A stretch of 58,381 bases of DNA from Flavobacteriaceae bacterium (GCA_017852075.1 JAFMLQ010000007.1:1-58381), one strand, 5' to 3'. Numbered from the stretch's first letter, positions 1-9,336 are shown. Numbers and translations are program-made. The notes: a model not told the origin generated them from the letters alone.

Positions 1-1
1 A

Positions 2-640
2 AGTGAAGTCATTGTTCCCTATACCCAGTATTTGAGAAATCTCCCTGCCTATCTCCAGCAAGGAATCATGGAGAGCAACGGTAAAAGCATCGGTAGGGAC
101 GGCAACCCTGTGGACTATCAAACAGGAACAATCATCTGGGGAGCTTCTGGAACCAACGCCCAGCACGCCTTCTTTCAACTGATCCATCAAGGGACCAAGC
201 TGATTCCAGCCGATTTTATTGGCTTTAAAAAATCACTAAAAGGAAATACTGAACACCAAAATAAGTTACTCTCCAATTTTATTGCTCAAACAGAAGCTTT
301 GATGAACGGTAAAACCCTAGCCGAAGTTCAAAAAGAATTGGACTCTAGCGGAATGGACAAAGCCGAACAAGAGCAACTCACTCCTTTCAGAGTCTTTGAA
401 GGAAATAAACCTACCAATACCTTGCTTATAGATCAGCTTACGCCTGCATCTTTAGGTGCATTGATCGCGATGTACGAACATAAAATTTTTGTGCAAGGCG
501 TCCTTTGGAATATCTACAGCTATGACCAATGGGGTGTAGAACTTGGTAAACAGTTGGCAAACAAAGTACTGGACGATATCCAAGGAAAACAAAACCATCC
601 TCACGACCCTTCTACTTCAAAATTACTTTCCAAGATTTAA
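2..640 (+). CDS. pgi: Glucose-6-phosphate isomerase, C-terminal part (5' end outside window)
   Basis: Interconverts glucose 6-phosphate and fructose 6-phosphate in the cytoplasm. The frame is open from base 2 and has no start in the window, so this is the C-terminal ~212 residues of a ~540-residue protein. The text around bases 40-110 ([16 protein letters not shown]) is the usual PGI block. [16 protein letters not shown] contains the catalytic His region, and [10 protein letters not shown] near the end is the second PGI signature. The frame ends with TAA at 638-640. A TTG at 32 could be misread as a start, but the conserved sequence continues upstream of it. Nothing suggests truncation other than the window edge. 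The gene lies upstream of, and separate from, the TonB receptor, which has its own promoter element. Confidence 0.97.
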   Translation, partial: SEVIVPYTQYLRNLPAYLQQGIMESNGKSIGRDGNPVDYQTGTIIWGASGTNAQHAFFQLIHQGTKLIPADFIGFKKSLKGNTEHQNKLLSNFIAQTEALMNGKTLAEVQKELDSSGMDKAEQEQLTPFRVFEGNKPTNTLLIDQLTPASLGALIAMYEHKIFVQGVLWNIYSYDQWGVELGKQLANKVLDDIQGKQNHPHDPSTSKLLSKI

Positions 641-728
641 ACACTCATTTTCTGGATTTGTTAACAATATTTTAAAAAAAGGTTAATCACTTTTTAAGTT
701 TAGTTAAACTTTAAAAAAAAGAGGAGTT

Positions 729-736
729 TATCTTTG
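729..736 (+). promoter_or_regulatory. Bacteroidota -7 promoter element upstream of the TonB receptor
   Basis: TATCTTTG matches the Bacteroidota sigma-A -7 consensus TAnnTTTG and lies 28 bases before the receptor ATG. I see no clean TTTG (-33) at the expected 18-21 base spacing, so only the -7 element is claimed. Confidence 0.6.
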
Positions 737-763
737 CGGTAAATAACTTGTTAAAAAAACAAA

Positions 764-3271
764 ATGAAAAAAATGCTATTATCTTTCTTTGCTCTCAGCT
801 CTAGCCTAGCTTTTTCACAAGAGACCAATGAACAAAAAACAGACAGTTTAGCAACCTTTCAATTTCTTGAAGAAGTAGTTGTCTCTTCTAGGGTTATTGA
901 TATTGCTAAAGAGAGGGAAACACCGATCGCAGTGAGTCAAATTTCTGCACAAGAGGTGCTTTTGAAAGTGGGAAATCAAGAATTTCCTGAAATCATGAAT
1001 AAAACTCCTGGAGTTTATGCCACCAAGCAAGGAGGAGGTTATGGAGACAGTAGAATTTCCTTGCGTGGTTTTGATCAAAGAAACACCTCTTTTTTGATCA
1101 ACGGACAGCCTGTTAACGATATGGAAAACGGATGGGTTTATTGGTCTAACTGGCAAGGTCTGACAGATGTTGCTTCGGGAATCCAAGTTCAAAGAGGACT
1201 TGGAGCATCCAAACTTGCCGTTCCTTCTGTAGGAGGAACCGTATCGATCTTTACTAAAAGTGCGGAAAAACAAGAGGGAGGATCCTTAACTCAAATGATT
1301 GGAAACGACGGATATATTAAAACTACTGGAGCCTACAATACTGGGGTGAATGATAAAGGTTGGTCCTCCTCTTATTTGTTAACCAAATGGTCTGGAAATG
1401 GCTATGTTTACAATACCAGTGGGGCAGGATGGACTTATTTTGCTGCGGTTGGCTATACCCCAGAGGGGTCGGCTCACAGTTTAAATCTTTCTCTTTTAGG
1501 TGCAGGACAATGGCACCACCAAAGAGATGTGTGGGTTTCTATAAGAGACTATGAAAACTTTGGTGAAGAGGGAATCGATCAAAGATGGAATACCAACGGG
1601 GGAACACTCAACGGGGAAGAATTCAACATGAGAAGAAACTTCTACAACAAACCGTTGGCTACCTTTAACTGGGATTGGAAAATTTCTGACAACATAGATT
1701 TAGCAACTTCATTATACGGTTCTGCGGGACGTGGAGGAGGAACAGGACCACGAGGAAGAAATTACGACGTGCTTCCTTTCAATGAAGACCTCACCTCCTT
1801 TTTTATTGAAGATGGTAAAACGGACTTTAGAAGAGCCGACGGTACAGTGGACTACGATGCCATAGTTGCAGACAATCGTGCTGGTGCTAGTCCTTACACT
1901 GGTGCTATCTCTTCTTATGAAGGATCCCTTTTAGGTGCCAATGGATATAGTGATGAAGGTGTTTTCAGAAGTGGGATGATTCGTAGAGCTTCAATGAACT
2001 CACACAACTGGGTAGGAGGAATCTCCAATTTGAACATCAACGCAGACAAAATGCGTTACAGCATTGGGGTTGACTTGAGAAACTACAAAGGGTTCCACTA
2101 CCGTGTTTTAAACCACCTCATGGGCTTTGATGGGTATTATTCTACCGGAAATAAAAATTCTGCAGGTCAAATTATAGAAACTCTTGTAGAAGCCTCTCCG
2201 TTTAACAATACGGGACTTCAAGGTCCTAAAATTGATTACTACAATATCGGTTATGTCGGATGGCAAGGGTTCAACGGTTTAGCGGAATATTCTGGTGATA
2301 AACTTACTGCAGTTATCCAAGCTGGACTTTCAAACCAATCCTTTCAAAGAGAAGATCTTTTTGACCAACCAGGACTCCCACTTTCTGAAAAGAAAAATAT
2401 AGGTGGAGGATACCTTAAAGGAGGGGCAAACTTAAATATCAATCAAAATTCAAATCTCTTTTTCAATGCGGGATACATCTCACGTCAACCTCAATTTGAT
2501 GCGGTATTCCCTAATTTTGCAAACCGAGTAAATGAAGATCTTCAAAACGAGAAAATTCAATCACTAGAATTGGGATACGGCTATATTGGTAATGGATTTA
2601 AATTAAACCTAAACGTATATTCTACTGTATGGGGAAATCGTTTTGTTTCCAGAAGTCTATCCAATCAGCAAGGTATCGATGGTTCTGCTCAGTTTAGAGA
2701 TATTGATGTAGTACATAATGGAATTGAAGTTGAAGCACAATATCGACCCTCCGGGACTACTAAACTTCGAGGAATGCTTTCCATTGGAGATTGGACTTAT
2801 ACTAAAGACTTCGAAGCCGAACTGTTTGATGATAATCAACAACTCATCGGAACAGGAACACTCTATCTTGAAGGGGCTAAAGTGGGCGATGCAGCACAAT
2901 TTATCGCTTACCTCGGTATCGACCAAAGATTTGGAGAATCGTTGAATGTTGACCTAGACTATCGTTTTGTCGATGGACTTTATGCGGACTACAGCATTAC
3001 AGATTCTGCCTTTACAGAAGCAAACAATCCGGGAGCACTAAAACTTCCCTCCTATGGTTTGGTTGATTTAGGAGCAACCTTTACAATGGGAATGGGATGG
3101 AGCCTACGCGCAAACATCAACAACCTTTTAAATACGACTTACATTGCTGAGTCAAACTCCAACATTCATGCTACGGCAGGATCAGAAACTTGGAATGGAG
3201 TAGATAAAAACAACTCCGTTTGGTTTGGATTTGGTAGAACGTGGAACCTCTCCCTACGTTATCAATTCTAA
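764..3271 (+). CDS. TonB-dependent outer-membrane receptor
   Basis: An 835-residue outer-membrane active transporter. Residues 1-18 form a signal peptide ending LAFS before QETN. A short linker leads to EEVVVSSR at ~36-43, then a plug domain at ~55-165 (PGVYATKQGGGYGDSRISLRG, FLINGQPVND and GGTVSIFTK-type blocks). The rest is a 22-strand-type barrel ending in the expected terminal aromatic (SLRYQF). It lacks the N-terminal carboxypeptidase-D-like domain of SusC proteins and no SusD gene adjoins it, so uptake of a siderophore, metal, cofactor or small glycan is more likely than polysaccharide import. The substrate cannot be told from sequence. It appears monocistronic, with its own -7 element and a terminator right after it. 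Confidence 0.93.
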   Translation: MKKMLLSFFALSSSLAFSQETNEQKTDSLATFQFLEEVVVSSRVIDIAKERETPIAVSQISAQEVLLKVGNQEFPEIMNKTPGVYATKQGGGYGDSRISLRGFDQRNTSFLINGQPVNDMENGWVYWSNWQGLTDVASGIQVQRGLGASKLAVPSVGGTVSIFTKSAEKQEGGSLTQMIGNDGYIKTTGAYNTGVNDKGWSSSYLLTKWSGNGYVYNTSGAGWTYFAAVGYTPEGSAHSLNLSLLGAGQWHHQRDVWVSIRDYENFGEEGIDQRWNTNGGTLNGEEFNMRRNFYNKPLATFNWDWKISDNIDLATSLYGSAGRGGGTGPRGRNYDVLPFNEDLTSFFIEDGKTDFRRADGTVDYDAIVADNRAGASPYTGAISSYEGSLLGANGYSDEGVFRSGMIRRASMNSHNWVGGISNLNINADKMRYSIGVDLRNYKGFHYRVLNHLMGFDGYYSTGNKNSAGQIIETLVEASPFNNTGLQGPKIDYYNIGYVGWQGFNGLAEYSGDKLTAVIQAGLSNQSFQREDLFDQPGLPLSEKKNIGGGYLKGGANLNINQNSNLFFNAGYISRQPQFDAVFPNFANRVNEDLQNEKIQSLELGYGYIGNGFKLNLNVYSTVWGNRFVSRSLSNQQGIDGSAQFRDIDVVHNGIEVEAQYRPSGTTKLRGMLSIGDWTYTKDFEAELFDDNQQLIGTGTLYLEGAKVGDAAQFIAYLGIDQRFGESLNVDLDYRFVDGLYADYSITDSAFTEANNPGALKLPSYGLVDLGATFTMGMGWSLRANINNLLNTTYIAESNSNIHATAGSETWNGVDKNNSVWFGFGRTWNLSLRYQF

Positions 3272-3288
3272 AATCTTTTAATTTAATT

Positions 3289-3318
3289 AAAACCCTCACC
3301 CCAGTGGGGGTTTTTTTT
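3289..3318 (+). terminator. Intrinsic terminator after the TonB receptor
   Basis: A CCCC-AGT-GGGG hairpin core, with a flanking alternative AAAACCC/GGGTTTT pairing, is followed by eight T residues on the plus strand. It sits 18 bases after the receptor stop and touches the recJ stop codon on the other strand. Confidence 0.75.
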
Positions 3319-5011
3319 ATGCTTCAAACTTAAGGTCCTTGATTCTTAACTGAAGATTGGTTACCCCCTTATATTCATTTTCTTCCAAAGTATAAAGGAC
3401 TGAAAAGGGTTTCTGTAGTTTCACTTCAGACAGCAGTTGTCCTAAGCCAAATCCAATACCTGAAAAACGACTACTACTCCCATCGACCACATCCAGACGT
3501 AAATGGGTTTTATCCTTTCCAACTACACGACTTCCCCCCGCATCTTTGCAGTGGTGGGTTACAAAAACAGGACGCATATTTTTAGGGCCAAAAGGTGCCA
3601 TTTGATTGAGAATTCGTAAAAGTTTGGCGTTTAAATCACGAAACGAAACTTCTAAATCATAGGCTAAAGAAGGTGTTTTTTGTTCGGGTAAAATATGCTC
3701 GGTAACGTACTTTTCAAAAGCTGTTTTAAACGCATCCAACTGCTCGGGTTGAAGCGTAAGTCCTGCTGCATATTTGTGTCCTCCAAATTGAATCATCGAA
3801 TCCTTGCAAGCTTCCAAAGCCTGATATACATCAAACCCAGAAACAGAGCGAACTGAACCCGCCAGAACCTCCTCGGACTGAGTCAAAACGACCGTTGGTC
3901 GATAGTACACTTCGATCAGACGAGAGGCCACAATCCCAATGACCCCCTTGTGCCAAGAGGGATGATAAACTACGGTGCTGTTATTGTCAACCGCTTCCTC
4001 CAGTTTGATCTGTTGCAAGGCTTCCTTTGTAATTCGCTCATCAGTGCTTTTGCGTTCTGTATTAAAAAATTCGATAGATCGAGCGATGGGTAACGCCGTT
4101 TCTTTATCAGTACTCATTAAAAGTTCTACTGCAGTTAATCCTTGATCCATTCGTCCCGCCGCATTGATACGGGGAGCAATAACAAAAACCAAATCGGTGA
4201 CTCGTAAGGGTCGTTTGAGGTCTTTAATAAAAAACTGAAGTCCAATTCGAGGATCCGTTTGGAACTGCTGTACACCCAAAAAAGTAAGGGTTCTATTTTC
4301 TCCCTCCAAAGGAACAATATCTGCAGCTATCGCGGTAGCCACCAAATCCAAATACGAAGTCAATTCCGATTCGGGCAAGCCTAATTTGTTTTGGAGGGCT
4401 TGAATCAATTTAAAACCGATTCCACAACCACAAAGCTCTTTAAAAGGATAGGGACAATCCTCGCGTTTGGGATCCAGCACCGCTACCGCATCAGGGAGTT
4501 CAGCACCCGGTAGGTGATGATCACAAAGAATAAAATCAATTTCCAATTCATTGGCATAAGCGACTTGTTCTATCGCTTTTATTCCGCAATCCAAAGCAAT
4601 AATAAGTGTGATCCCTTCCTCATTTGCCACTTCTATTCCTTTTTTAGATATCCCATACCCCTCCGAATATCGGTCGGGCACATAGGTTCTCAAATGTGAA
4701 ATTTTATCTTTGAGATAAGACGCTACAAGTGCCACAGCGGTAGTTCCATCAACATCGTAATCACCAAAGATCATCACCCCTTCTCCCTCTTCAATAGCGT
4801 TGTGAATTCGTTGCACTGCAGCATCCATATCTTTCATCAGAAAAGGGTTGTGGAGGTGCGACCACTGAGGTCTAAAAAACTGTTTTGCGCTCTCAAAATC
4901 TGTAATCCCGCGTTGCACCAAAAGTTGTGCGATCGTTTTGGGAACGTTCAATCGTTGAGCCAAAAGAGCCGCAGTATCGTCAATAGGATTTGAGATTTTC
5001 CTCCACTGCAT
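3317..5011 (-). CDS. recJ: Single-stranded-DNA-specific exonuclease RecJ
   Basis: A 5'-3' single-strand DNA exonuclease of the DHH phosphoesterase superfamily, acting in recombination and mismatch repair. The 564-residue length is normal. Metal-binding motifs are visible: DYDVDG at residues 84-89, DCG at 141-143 and CDHH at 163-166, followed by the DHHA1 region (GRMDQGLTAVELL, then GSVRSVSGFD and QFGGHKYAAG) and a C-terminal OB-like domain. The ATG at 5009-5011 lies 4 bases after the rsmI stop, so the two are co-transcribed on the minus strand. The stop overlaps the terminator of the convergent TonB receptor gene. No missing motif or frameshift was seen. Confidence 0.97.
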   Translation of the reverse strand: MQWRKISNPIDDTAALLAQRLNVPKTIAQLLVQRGITDFESAKQFFRPQWSHLHNPFLMKDMDAAVQRIHNAIEEGEGVMIFGDYDVDGTTAVALVASYLKDKISHLRTYVPDRYSEGYGISKKGIEVANEEGITLIIALDCGIKAIEQVAYANELEIDFILCDHHLPGAELPDAVAVLDPKREDCPYPFKELCGCGIGFKLIQALQNKLGLPESELTSYLDLVATAIAADIVPLEGENRTLTFLGVQQFQTDPRIGLQFFIKDLKRPLRVTDLVFVIAPRINAAGRMDQGLTAVELLMSTDKETALPIARSIEFFNTERKSTDERITKEALQQIKLEEAVDNNSTVVYHPSWHKGVIGIVASRLIEVYYRPTVVLTQSEEVLAGSVRSVSGFDVYQALEACKDSMIQFGGHKYAAGLTLQPEQLDAFKTAFEKYVTEHILPEQKTPSLAYDLEVSFRDLNAKLLRILNQMAPFGPKNMRPVFVTHHCKDAGGSRVVGKDKTHLRLDVVDGSSSRFSGIGFGLGQLLSEVKLQKPFSVLYTLEENEYKGVTNLQLRIKDLKFEA

Positions 5012-5015
5012 GAAA

Positions 5016-5684
5016 TCAATTTTTGAAACCTTCTACAACAATTACAAACTCCCCTTTGGGTTTGTGCTCTGAAAAAAAAGTTAATGCTTCTGTTAAAGTT
5101 CCTCTGAACGTATTTTCGTACAACTTAGAAAGTTCTCTGACTACCGCTACGGATCGATCTGTCCCAAAACAGGGAATCATTTGATCAAACAACTTTAACA
5201 GTTTGTGAGGGGATTCATAGAAAACTAAAGTTTTAGACTCTGAAGCCAAATTTTCCAAACGGCTTAACCGACCTTTTTTGGGGGGTAAAAATCCTTCAAA
5301 AACAAAACGCTCACAAGGAATTCCGCTTTGTACTAAAGCAGGAATTAAAGCCGTAGGGCCAGGTAAACATTGTACCTCAACATCTGCCTCCAATGCTGCT
5401 CTTACTAACAAAAAGCCAGGATCGGAAATGCCTGGAGTTCCTGCATCGGAAATCACCGCAATGTCTTTTCCTCCCTTCAATTGTGCTATTATTTTTGAGG
5501 TTTTATGATGCTCGTTGTGCATGTGGAAACTCTCATAGGAAGTCCCAATTTCAAAATGATTTAGAAGTTTTGTGCTGACCCTTGTGTCTTCAACAAGTAT
5601 CAAATCAACTTCTTTTAATAAGCGCAACGCTCTTAAAGTGATATCTTCTAAATTTCCTACAGGAGTAGGGATCAAATAAAGCAC
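5016..5684 (-). CDS. rsmI: 16S rRNA (cytidine(1402)-2'-O)-methyltransferase RsmI
   Basis: An SAM-dependent tetrapyrrole-methylase-fold enzyme that methylates the ribose of C1402 in 16S rRNA. At 222 residues it is a little short of the ~280-residue E. coli protein, as is common in Bacteroidota because the C-terminal extension is missing. N-terminal MLYLIPTPVGNLEDIT, VEDTR near residue 31, and ISDAGTPGISDPG at 79-90 are family hallmarks. The segment CERFVFEGFLPPKKGR is also diagnostic. It lies between an unknown acidic protein gene (37 bases upstream) and recJ (4 bases downstream) in a minus-strand operon. Confidence 0.96.
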   Translation of the reverse strand: MLYLIPTPVGNLEDITLRALRLLKEVDLILVEDTRVSTKLLNHFEIGTSYESFHMHNEHHKTSKIIAQLKGGKDIAVISDAGTPGISDPGFLLVRAALEADVEVQCLPGPTALIPALVQSGIPCERFVFEGFLPPKKGRLSRLENLASESKTLVFYESPHKLLKLFDQMIPCFGTDRSVAVVRELSKLYENTFRGTLTEALTFFSEHKPKGEFVIVVEGFKN

Positions 5685-5721
5685 AGTTCTTGCTGTTTAT
5701 TTCTTATAAAATAAGTCCTCA

Positions 5722-6399
5722 CTACTCCTCAAAATTTTTCTTTAAAATTGATAAAAAGCGTTCGACTACTTCTTGTTTTCCTTCCCAATTATTATACTCC
5801 GTTTGCACTTTTGTTTCTATAAAATGGGTAATTTCTGGCCAGGATTCAAAAGTAACAACCTGAGCCAAGACACTTTGATAATTTTTTGCATCTCCCTCAA
5901 AAAGATGGGTGACAAAAGCCAAACGATCATTCAAATCAATGCTTAGTGTTTTGGCAAAATGATCATTGATGTTTTTGCGATCTTCAGTGGGGACATTCTT
6001 TTTCTTTAAAGGTTCAGCTACAGGTTCTTTCACTTTGGGAACAAAAGTCGGGGTTTCCTCAACGGTTTCAAAAAGCTTTTCAAAGGTTTCGGGTTCGGGC
6101 ATCTCTGTTACCATGTTTTTTATGGTTTCCATCATGGGAGCTACTTCCATATTTTCTTCCTTGGAACTTTCTGTTTTGGGTTTGCCCGTCAATGATTCGA
6201 TCATTTCATTGAGTTGTGCTTGTTGGTACCTCCACAAGTTTTGGTCTGTGTGTTTTTGTTCCAAAAGCATTTTTTGGACTATAGAAAGTTCATAGAGATT
6301 TTGAATCGCATCGTGGGTTTTCTCATCATCCCATTCTACGTTTTGATCAATGACTTTTCTCGCCCAATGAAGTAGTGCAATTTTTATTTTTTCTGTCAT
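5722..6399 (-). CDS. Conserved-looking hypothetical protein
   Basis: A 225-residue, acidic, cytoplasmic-looking protein with no signal peptide or membrane segment. I do not recognise a named domain. The N-terminal ~70 residues look helical (LHWARKVIDQNVEWDDEKTH, then LYELSIVQKMLLEQK). A Glu/Pro/Thr-rich linker spans roughly 75-145. A C-terminal helical block of ~80 residues carries NDHFAKTLSIDLNDRLAFV, then LFEGDAKNYQSVLAQV and WPEITHFIE. That C-terminal block recalls small conserved Bacteroidota proteins found next to rsmI/tdk, but no function can be assigned. The ATG at 6397-6399 is the first in frame. It heads the rsmI-recJ operon and is divergent from tdk. Confidence 0.85.
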   Translation of the reverse strand: MTEKIKIALLHWARKVIDQNVEWDDEKTHDAIQNLYELSIVQKMLLEQKHTDQNLWRYQQAQLNEMIESLTGKPKTESSKEENMEVAPMMETIKNMVTEMPEPETFEKLFETVEETPTFVPKVKEPVAEPLKKKNVPTEDRKNINDHFAKTLSIDLNDRLAFVTHLFEGDAKNYQSVLAQVVTFESWPEITHFIETKVQTEYNNWEGKQEVVERFLSILKKNFEE

Positions 6400-6431
6400 T
6401 AATTTTGAAGCTTCAACCCGTTCGAATTTAA

Positions 6432-6464
6432 TACCTTTGTTTATTAGGCAGAGGACGTAGTCCT
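6432..6464 (+). promoter_or_regulatory. tdk upstream region: -7 element and a short palindrome
   Basis: TACCTTTG at 6432-6439 fits TAnnTTTG and lies 48 bases before the tdk ATG. Just downstream, at 6452-6464, is a perfect inverted repeat (AGGAC-GTA-GTCCT), placed where it would sit at the 5' end of the mRNA or serve as an operator. No -33 TTTG is present at ideal spacing. Confidence 0.45.
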
Positions 6465-6487
6465 ACTTACAAGTTGAAAATTACAAA

Positions 6488-7084
6488 ATGTTTTTAGAAA
6501 ACGCTGTAAACGGAACGGAACAATTTGGCTGGATCGAAGTAATCTGTGGATCGATGTTTTCTGGAAAAACAGAAGAGTTAATCCGCCGGCTTCGGCGTGC
6601 GCAATTTGCAAAACAAAAGATTGAAATTTTTAAACCTGCTGTAGATTTACGCTATGATAGCGAGTTAGTTACTTCTCACGATCAGAATCAAATTCCCTCC
6701 ACACCTGTTCCTGCTGCAGCCAATATTCGTATTTTGGCAGATGGCTGCGATGTGGTAGGCATAGACGAGGCGCAGTTTTTCGACGATGAAATTGTTCAAG
6801 TGTGTAATGATCTTGCCAATAGCGGTGTCCGTGTGATCGTAGCGGGTCTGGATATGGACTACCAAGGGAATCCTTTTGGACCCATGCCTGCCCTTATGGC
6901 TACCGCAGAATATGTAACGAAAGTCCATGCCATTTGTACACGGACAGGAAATTTAGCCCATTATAGTTTTCGTACTTCTCCCAATCAAGCTTTGGTGCAT
7001 TTGGGTGAAAAAGAAAGTTATGAACCCCTTTCCCGCGTTGCTTTTAATAAAGCAAAGCAACAAAGCAAGAAAAGAGACGCCTAA
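6488..7084 (+). CDS. tdk: Thymidine kinase (type II)
   Basis: Phosphorylates thymidine for dTTP salvage in the cytoplasm. The 198-residue protein has the P-loop GSMFSGKTEE at ~21-30, the lasso/Walker-B-type DEAQFF at 93-98, and GLDMDYQGNPFGPMP, all typical of the TK1-like family. The zinc-site cysteines usual in this family are mostly absent: the first CxxC position reads CTRT and the second reads LSRVAF, leaving one Cys of four. The substitution occurs in otherwise intact sequence, so it looks like a lineage variant that does not use the structural zinc. The gene is 3 bases upstream of alr and co-transcribed with it. Confidence 0.96.
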   Translation: MFLENAVNGTEQFGWIEVICGSMFSGKTEELIRRLRRAQFAKQKIEIFKPAVDLRYDSELVTSHDQNQIPSTPVPAAANIRILADGCDVVGIDEAQFFDDEIVQVCNDLANSGVRVIVAGLDMDYQGNPFGPMPALMATAEYVTKVHAICTRTGNLAHYSFRTSPNQALVHLGEKESYEPLSRVAFNKAKQQSKKRDA

Positions 7085-7087
7085 CCC

Positions 7088-8176
7088 TTGAACACTCTCC
7101 ATATATACCTAAACCATCTGGATTATAACTATCAATCTATTCGCCGTAGGTTAAATCCTGAAACTGCATTGATTGCTGTAGTCAAAGCGGCAGCGTATGG
7201 AAGTGAAACTCTCCCTATGGCGAAACGTCTAGAACAATTGGGAGTGAGTAGCCTTGCTGTGGCCTATGCTCAAGAGGGAGAAACCCTTCGAAAGGGAGGG
7301 ATCAAAATCCCTATCCTTGTTTTCTACCCTCAGCCTGAAGGTTTAGAAATTATTTTGGCAAATGAGCTAGAACCATGCCTTTATAGCGAAGCCATCTTTA
7401 AAAAATTTAGTCAGCTACTTGATCAAAATAACAAAATGCACTATCCGGTCCACATCAAATACAATACTGGACTGAATCGAGTAGGCTTTCCCCCAGAAAA
7501 GGTGTCTTGGGTGTTAGAGCAGCTTGAAAACCAAAGGGTTGAATTAAAAAGCGTGTACTCCCACCTAGCTGCTGCGGAAGCACAGAACAACACATTGCTC
7601 AACCAACAACAAATCGAATCCTTTTTAAGGTTGAGAACTCAACATCTCACCATTTTAAAAACGCAACCCATTTTTCATTTACTCAACAGTTCGGGAGTCT
7701 TTAACTATCCTGAATACCAATTTGATGCGGTACGCTGTGGTATTGGACTTCACGGATTTGCCAACCGCCCGGAATGGGATCAGGAACTAAAAAGTGTGGT
7801 TGAATTAACCTCAAAAATCAGCCAAATTCATCATGTAAAAAAAGGGGGCTTCGTGGGCTATGATCACGGATGGGAAGCCGCTCAAGATACTGTTATTGCA
7901 ACTTTACCCATTGGTCATGCTGATGGAATTGGAAGACATTTTGGAAACCACAAAGCCAATGTGCTCCTACACCAGAGTTGGGTTCCTATCGTAGGGAACA
8001 TTTGTATGGATATGTTAATGATTGATGTAACGGGTGTACCGTGTAAAGAAGGAGATGAGGTCTCTTTTTTTGGAGGGAAACAATCTGCCGCTGAATTTGC
8101 CCAAAAGGGAGGGACGATTAGCTATGAAGTTTTGACAGGAATAGGTTCTAGAGTAAAACGAATTGTTCACTCGTAA
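7088..8176 (+). CDS. alr: Alanine racemase
   Basis: A PLP enzyme that interconverts L- and D-alanine for peptidoglycan. The start is TTG at 7088: the tdk stop TAA at 7082-7084 is in the same frame 3 bases upstream, so no earlier start exists, and the fold begins at once (LHIYLNHLDYNYQSIRR). The PLP lysine is K33 in AVVKAAAYGSE. Also visible are KYNTGLNRVGF, SGVFNYPEYQFDAVRCGIGL, the C-terminal GYDHGWEA with the catalytic Tyr, and VGNICMDMLMID. The usual YADG of the active site is HADG here. The 362-residue length is normal. It shares an operon with tdk. Confidence 0.95.
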   Translation: MNTLHIYLNHLDYNYQSIRRRLNPETALIAVVKAAAYGSETLPMAKRLEQLGVSSLAVAYAQEGETLRKGGIKIPILVFYPQPEGLEIILANELEPCLYSEAIFKKFSQLLDQNNKMHYPVHIKYNTGLNRVGFPPEKVSWVLEQLENQRVELKSVYSHLAAAEAQNNTLLNQQQIESFLRLRTQHLTILKTQPIFHLLNSSGVFNYPEYQFDAVRCGIGLHGFANRPEWDQELKSVVELTSKISQIHHVKKGGFVGYDHGWEAAQDTVIATLPIGHADGIGRHFGNHKANVLLHQSWVPIVGNICMDMLMIDVTGVPCKEGDEVSFFGGKQSAAEFAQKGGTISYEVLTGIGSRVKRIVHS

Positions 8177-8231
8177 ATTTTTTGTTACACATATAACAAT
8201 TTATTGTTTTTTGAACTATATCTCTCAAGGA

Positions 8232-8262
8232 TTTGTTTGGCGCATTTTAAGTGCTAATTTTG
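8232..8262 (+). promoter_or_regulatory. Canonical Bacteroidota promoter of asd
   Basis: TTTG at 8232-8235, a 19-base spacer, and TAATTTTG at 8255-8262, which is a full -33/-7 match. It lies 15 bases before the asd ATG, giving a very short leader. Confidence 0.75.
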
Positions 8263-8277
8263 ACAAAAATTTAAAAA

Positions 8278-9267
8278 ATGAAAGTAGCTGTAGTAGGTGC
8301 CACAGGTATGGTGGGAAGTGTTATGTTGGAGGTTTTGGCGGAGCGTAAACTCCCCATTAGTGAGTTATTATTAGTTGCCTCGGAACGTTCTGTAGGAAAA
8401 AAAATTGACTTCGAAGGCAAATCCTATACTGTTATTGGAATGGAAAGTGCGGTAAATGCACGTCCTGAAATTGCACTTTTTTCTGCAGGAGGAGCTACTT
8501 CATTGGAATGGGCTCCAAAATTTGCTGCAGTAGGTACTTCGGTCATTGACAATTCCTCGGCGTGGCGAATGGAACTAGATAAAAAACTCATCGTACCCGA
8601 AATCAATGCGAATCAGCTCACTCCTGCTGACAAAATTATAGCCAATCCGAACTGTTCTACCATACAAATGGTTATGGCATTGGCCCCTTTACACAAGGAA
8701 TTTACTATAAAACGGATTGTCGTTTCTACCTATCAATCCATCACAGGTACTGGGGTAAAAGCAGTAGAACAACTCACTAATGAAATGGAAGGCAAAGATG
8801 GAATTAGGGCTTACCCCCACCCAATTCATAAGAATGCGCTTCCTCATTGTGATGTATTTCTAGAAAACGACTACACCAAAGAAGAGATGAAACTGGTTCA
8901 TGAAACCCATAAAATATTAGGCGATTCCTCCATTGGCATCACTGCTACAGCCATTAGAATTCCCGTAGTGGGGGGGCATAGCGAATCGGTGAATCTTGAA
9001 TTTAAAAACCCCTACGATATTGATCAAGTAAGGACTCTCCTTGCAGATACTCCAGGTGTGGTAGTTCTAGATAACCCAGAAGCAAATGAATATCCCATGC
9101 CGATTCATGCTGAAGGAAAGGATGAGGTTTTTGTAGGACGTATTCGAAGAGATGAATCTGTGAAAAACGGCTTAAACCTTTGGATCGTTTCAGACAACCT
9201 AAGGAAAGGAGCAGCCACGAATACCATTCAAATTGCAGAATATTTAATCCAACATCGATTGATCTAA
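8278..9267 (+). CDS. asd: Aspartate-semialdehyde dehydrogenase
   Basis: An NADPH-dependent enzyme that reduces L-aspartyl phosphate to the semialdehyde, the branch point for lysine/diaminopimelate, threonine and methionine. The 329-residue length is normal. A Rossmann GATGMVG lies at residues 7-13, EIALFSAGG at 64-72, the catalytic Cys126 in ANPNCSTIQ, and the substrate-binding block with GTGVKAVEQL and NALPHCDVFL. The ATG at 8278 follows the promoter by 15 bases and no earlier start is in reach. It is a single gene, separated from the DUF177 gene by a 69-base promoter region. Confidence 0.97.
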   Translation: MKVAVVGATGMVGSVMLEVLAERKLPISELLLVASERSVGKKIDFEGKSYTVIGMESAVNARPEIALFSAGGATSLEWAPKFAAVGTSVIDNSSAWRMELDKKLIVPEINANQLTPADKIIANPNCSTIQMVMALAPLHKEFTIKRIVVSTYQSITGTGVKAVEQLTNEMEGKDGIRAYPHPIHKNALPHCDVFLENDYTKEEMKLVHETHKILGDSSIGITATAIRIPVVGGHSESVNLEFKNPYDIDQVRTLLADTPGVVVLDNPEANEYPMPIHAEGKDEVFVGRIRRDESVKNGLNLWIVSDNLRKGAATNTIQIAEYLIQHRLI

Positions 9268-9310
9268 AATTATCGCTGTAGTTTTTGACCGCTTACATTA
9301 ATTTTTTTTT

Positions 9311-9318
9311 TAAATTTG
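9311..9318 (+). promoter_or_regulatory. -7 promoter element of the DUF177-rpmF unit
   Basis: TAAATTTG fits TAnnTTTG, 18 bases before the DUF177 ATG. A TTTG at 9284-9287 lies 23 bases upstream, slightly beyond the usual spacing. Confidence 0.55.
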
Positions 9319-9336
9319 CCGCTCAATTGTTGAAGA

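Noticed and set aside
848-1273. 141-codon antisense frame inside the TonB receptor gene
   Set aside because: It lies wholly over a strongly conserved gene on the other strand, has no signature, and its composition mirrors the sense codons. The same reasoning removes the other long frames that overlap real genes, such as 5966-6295, 13917-14369 and 39488-39928.
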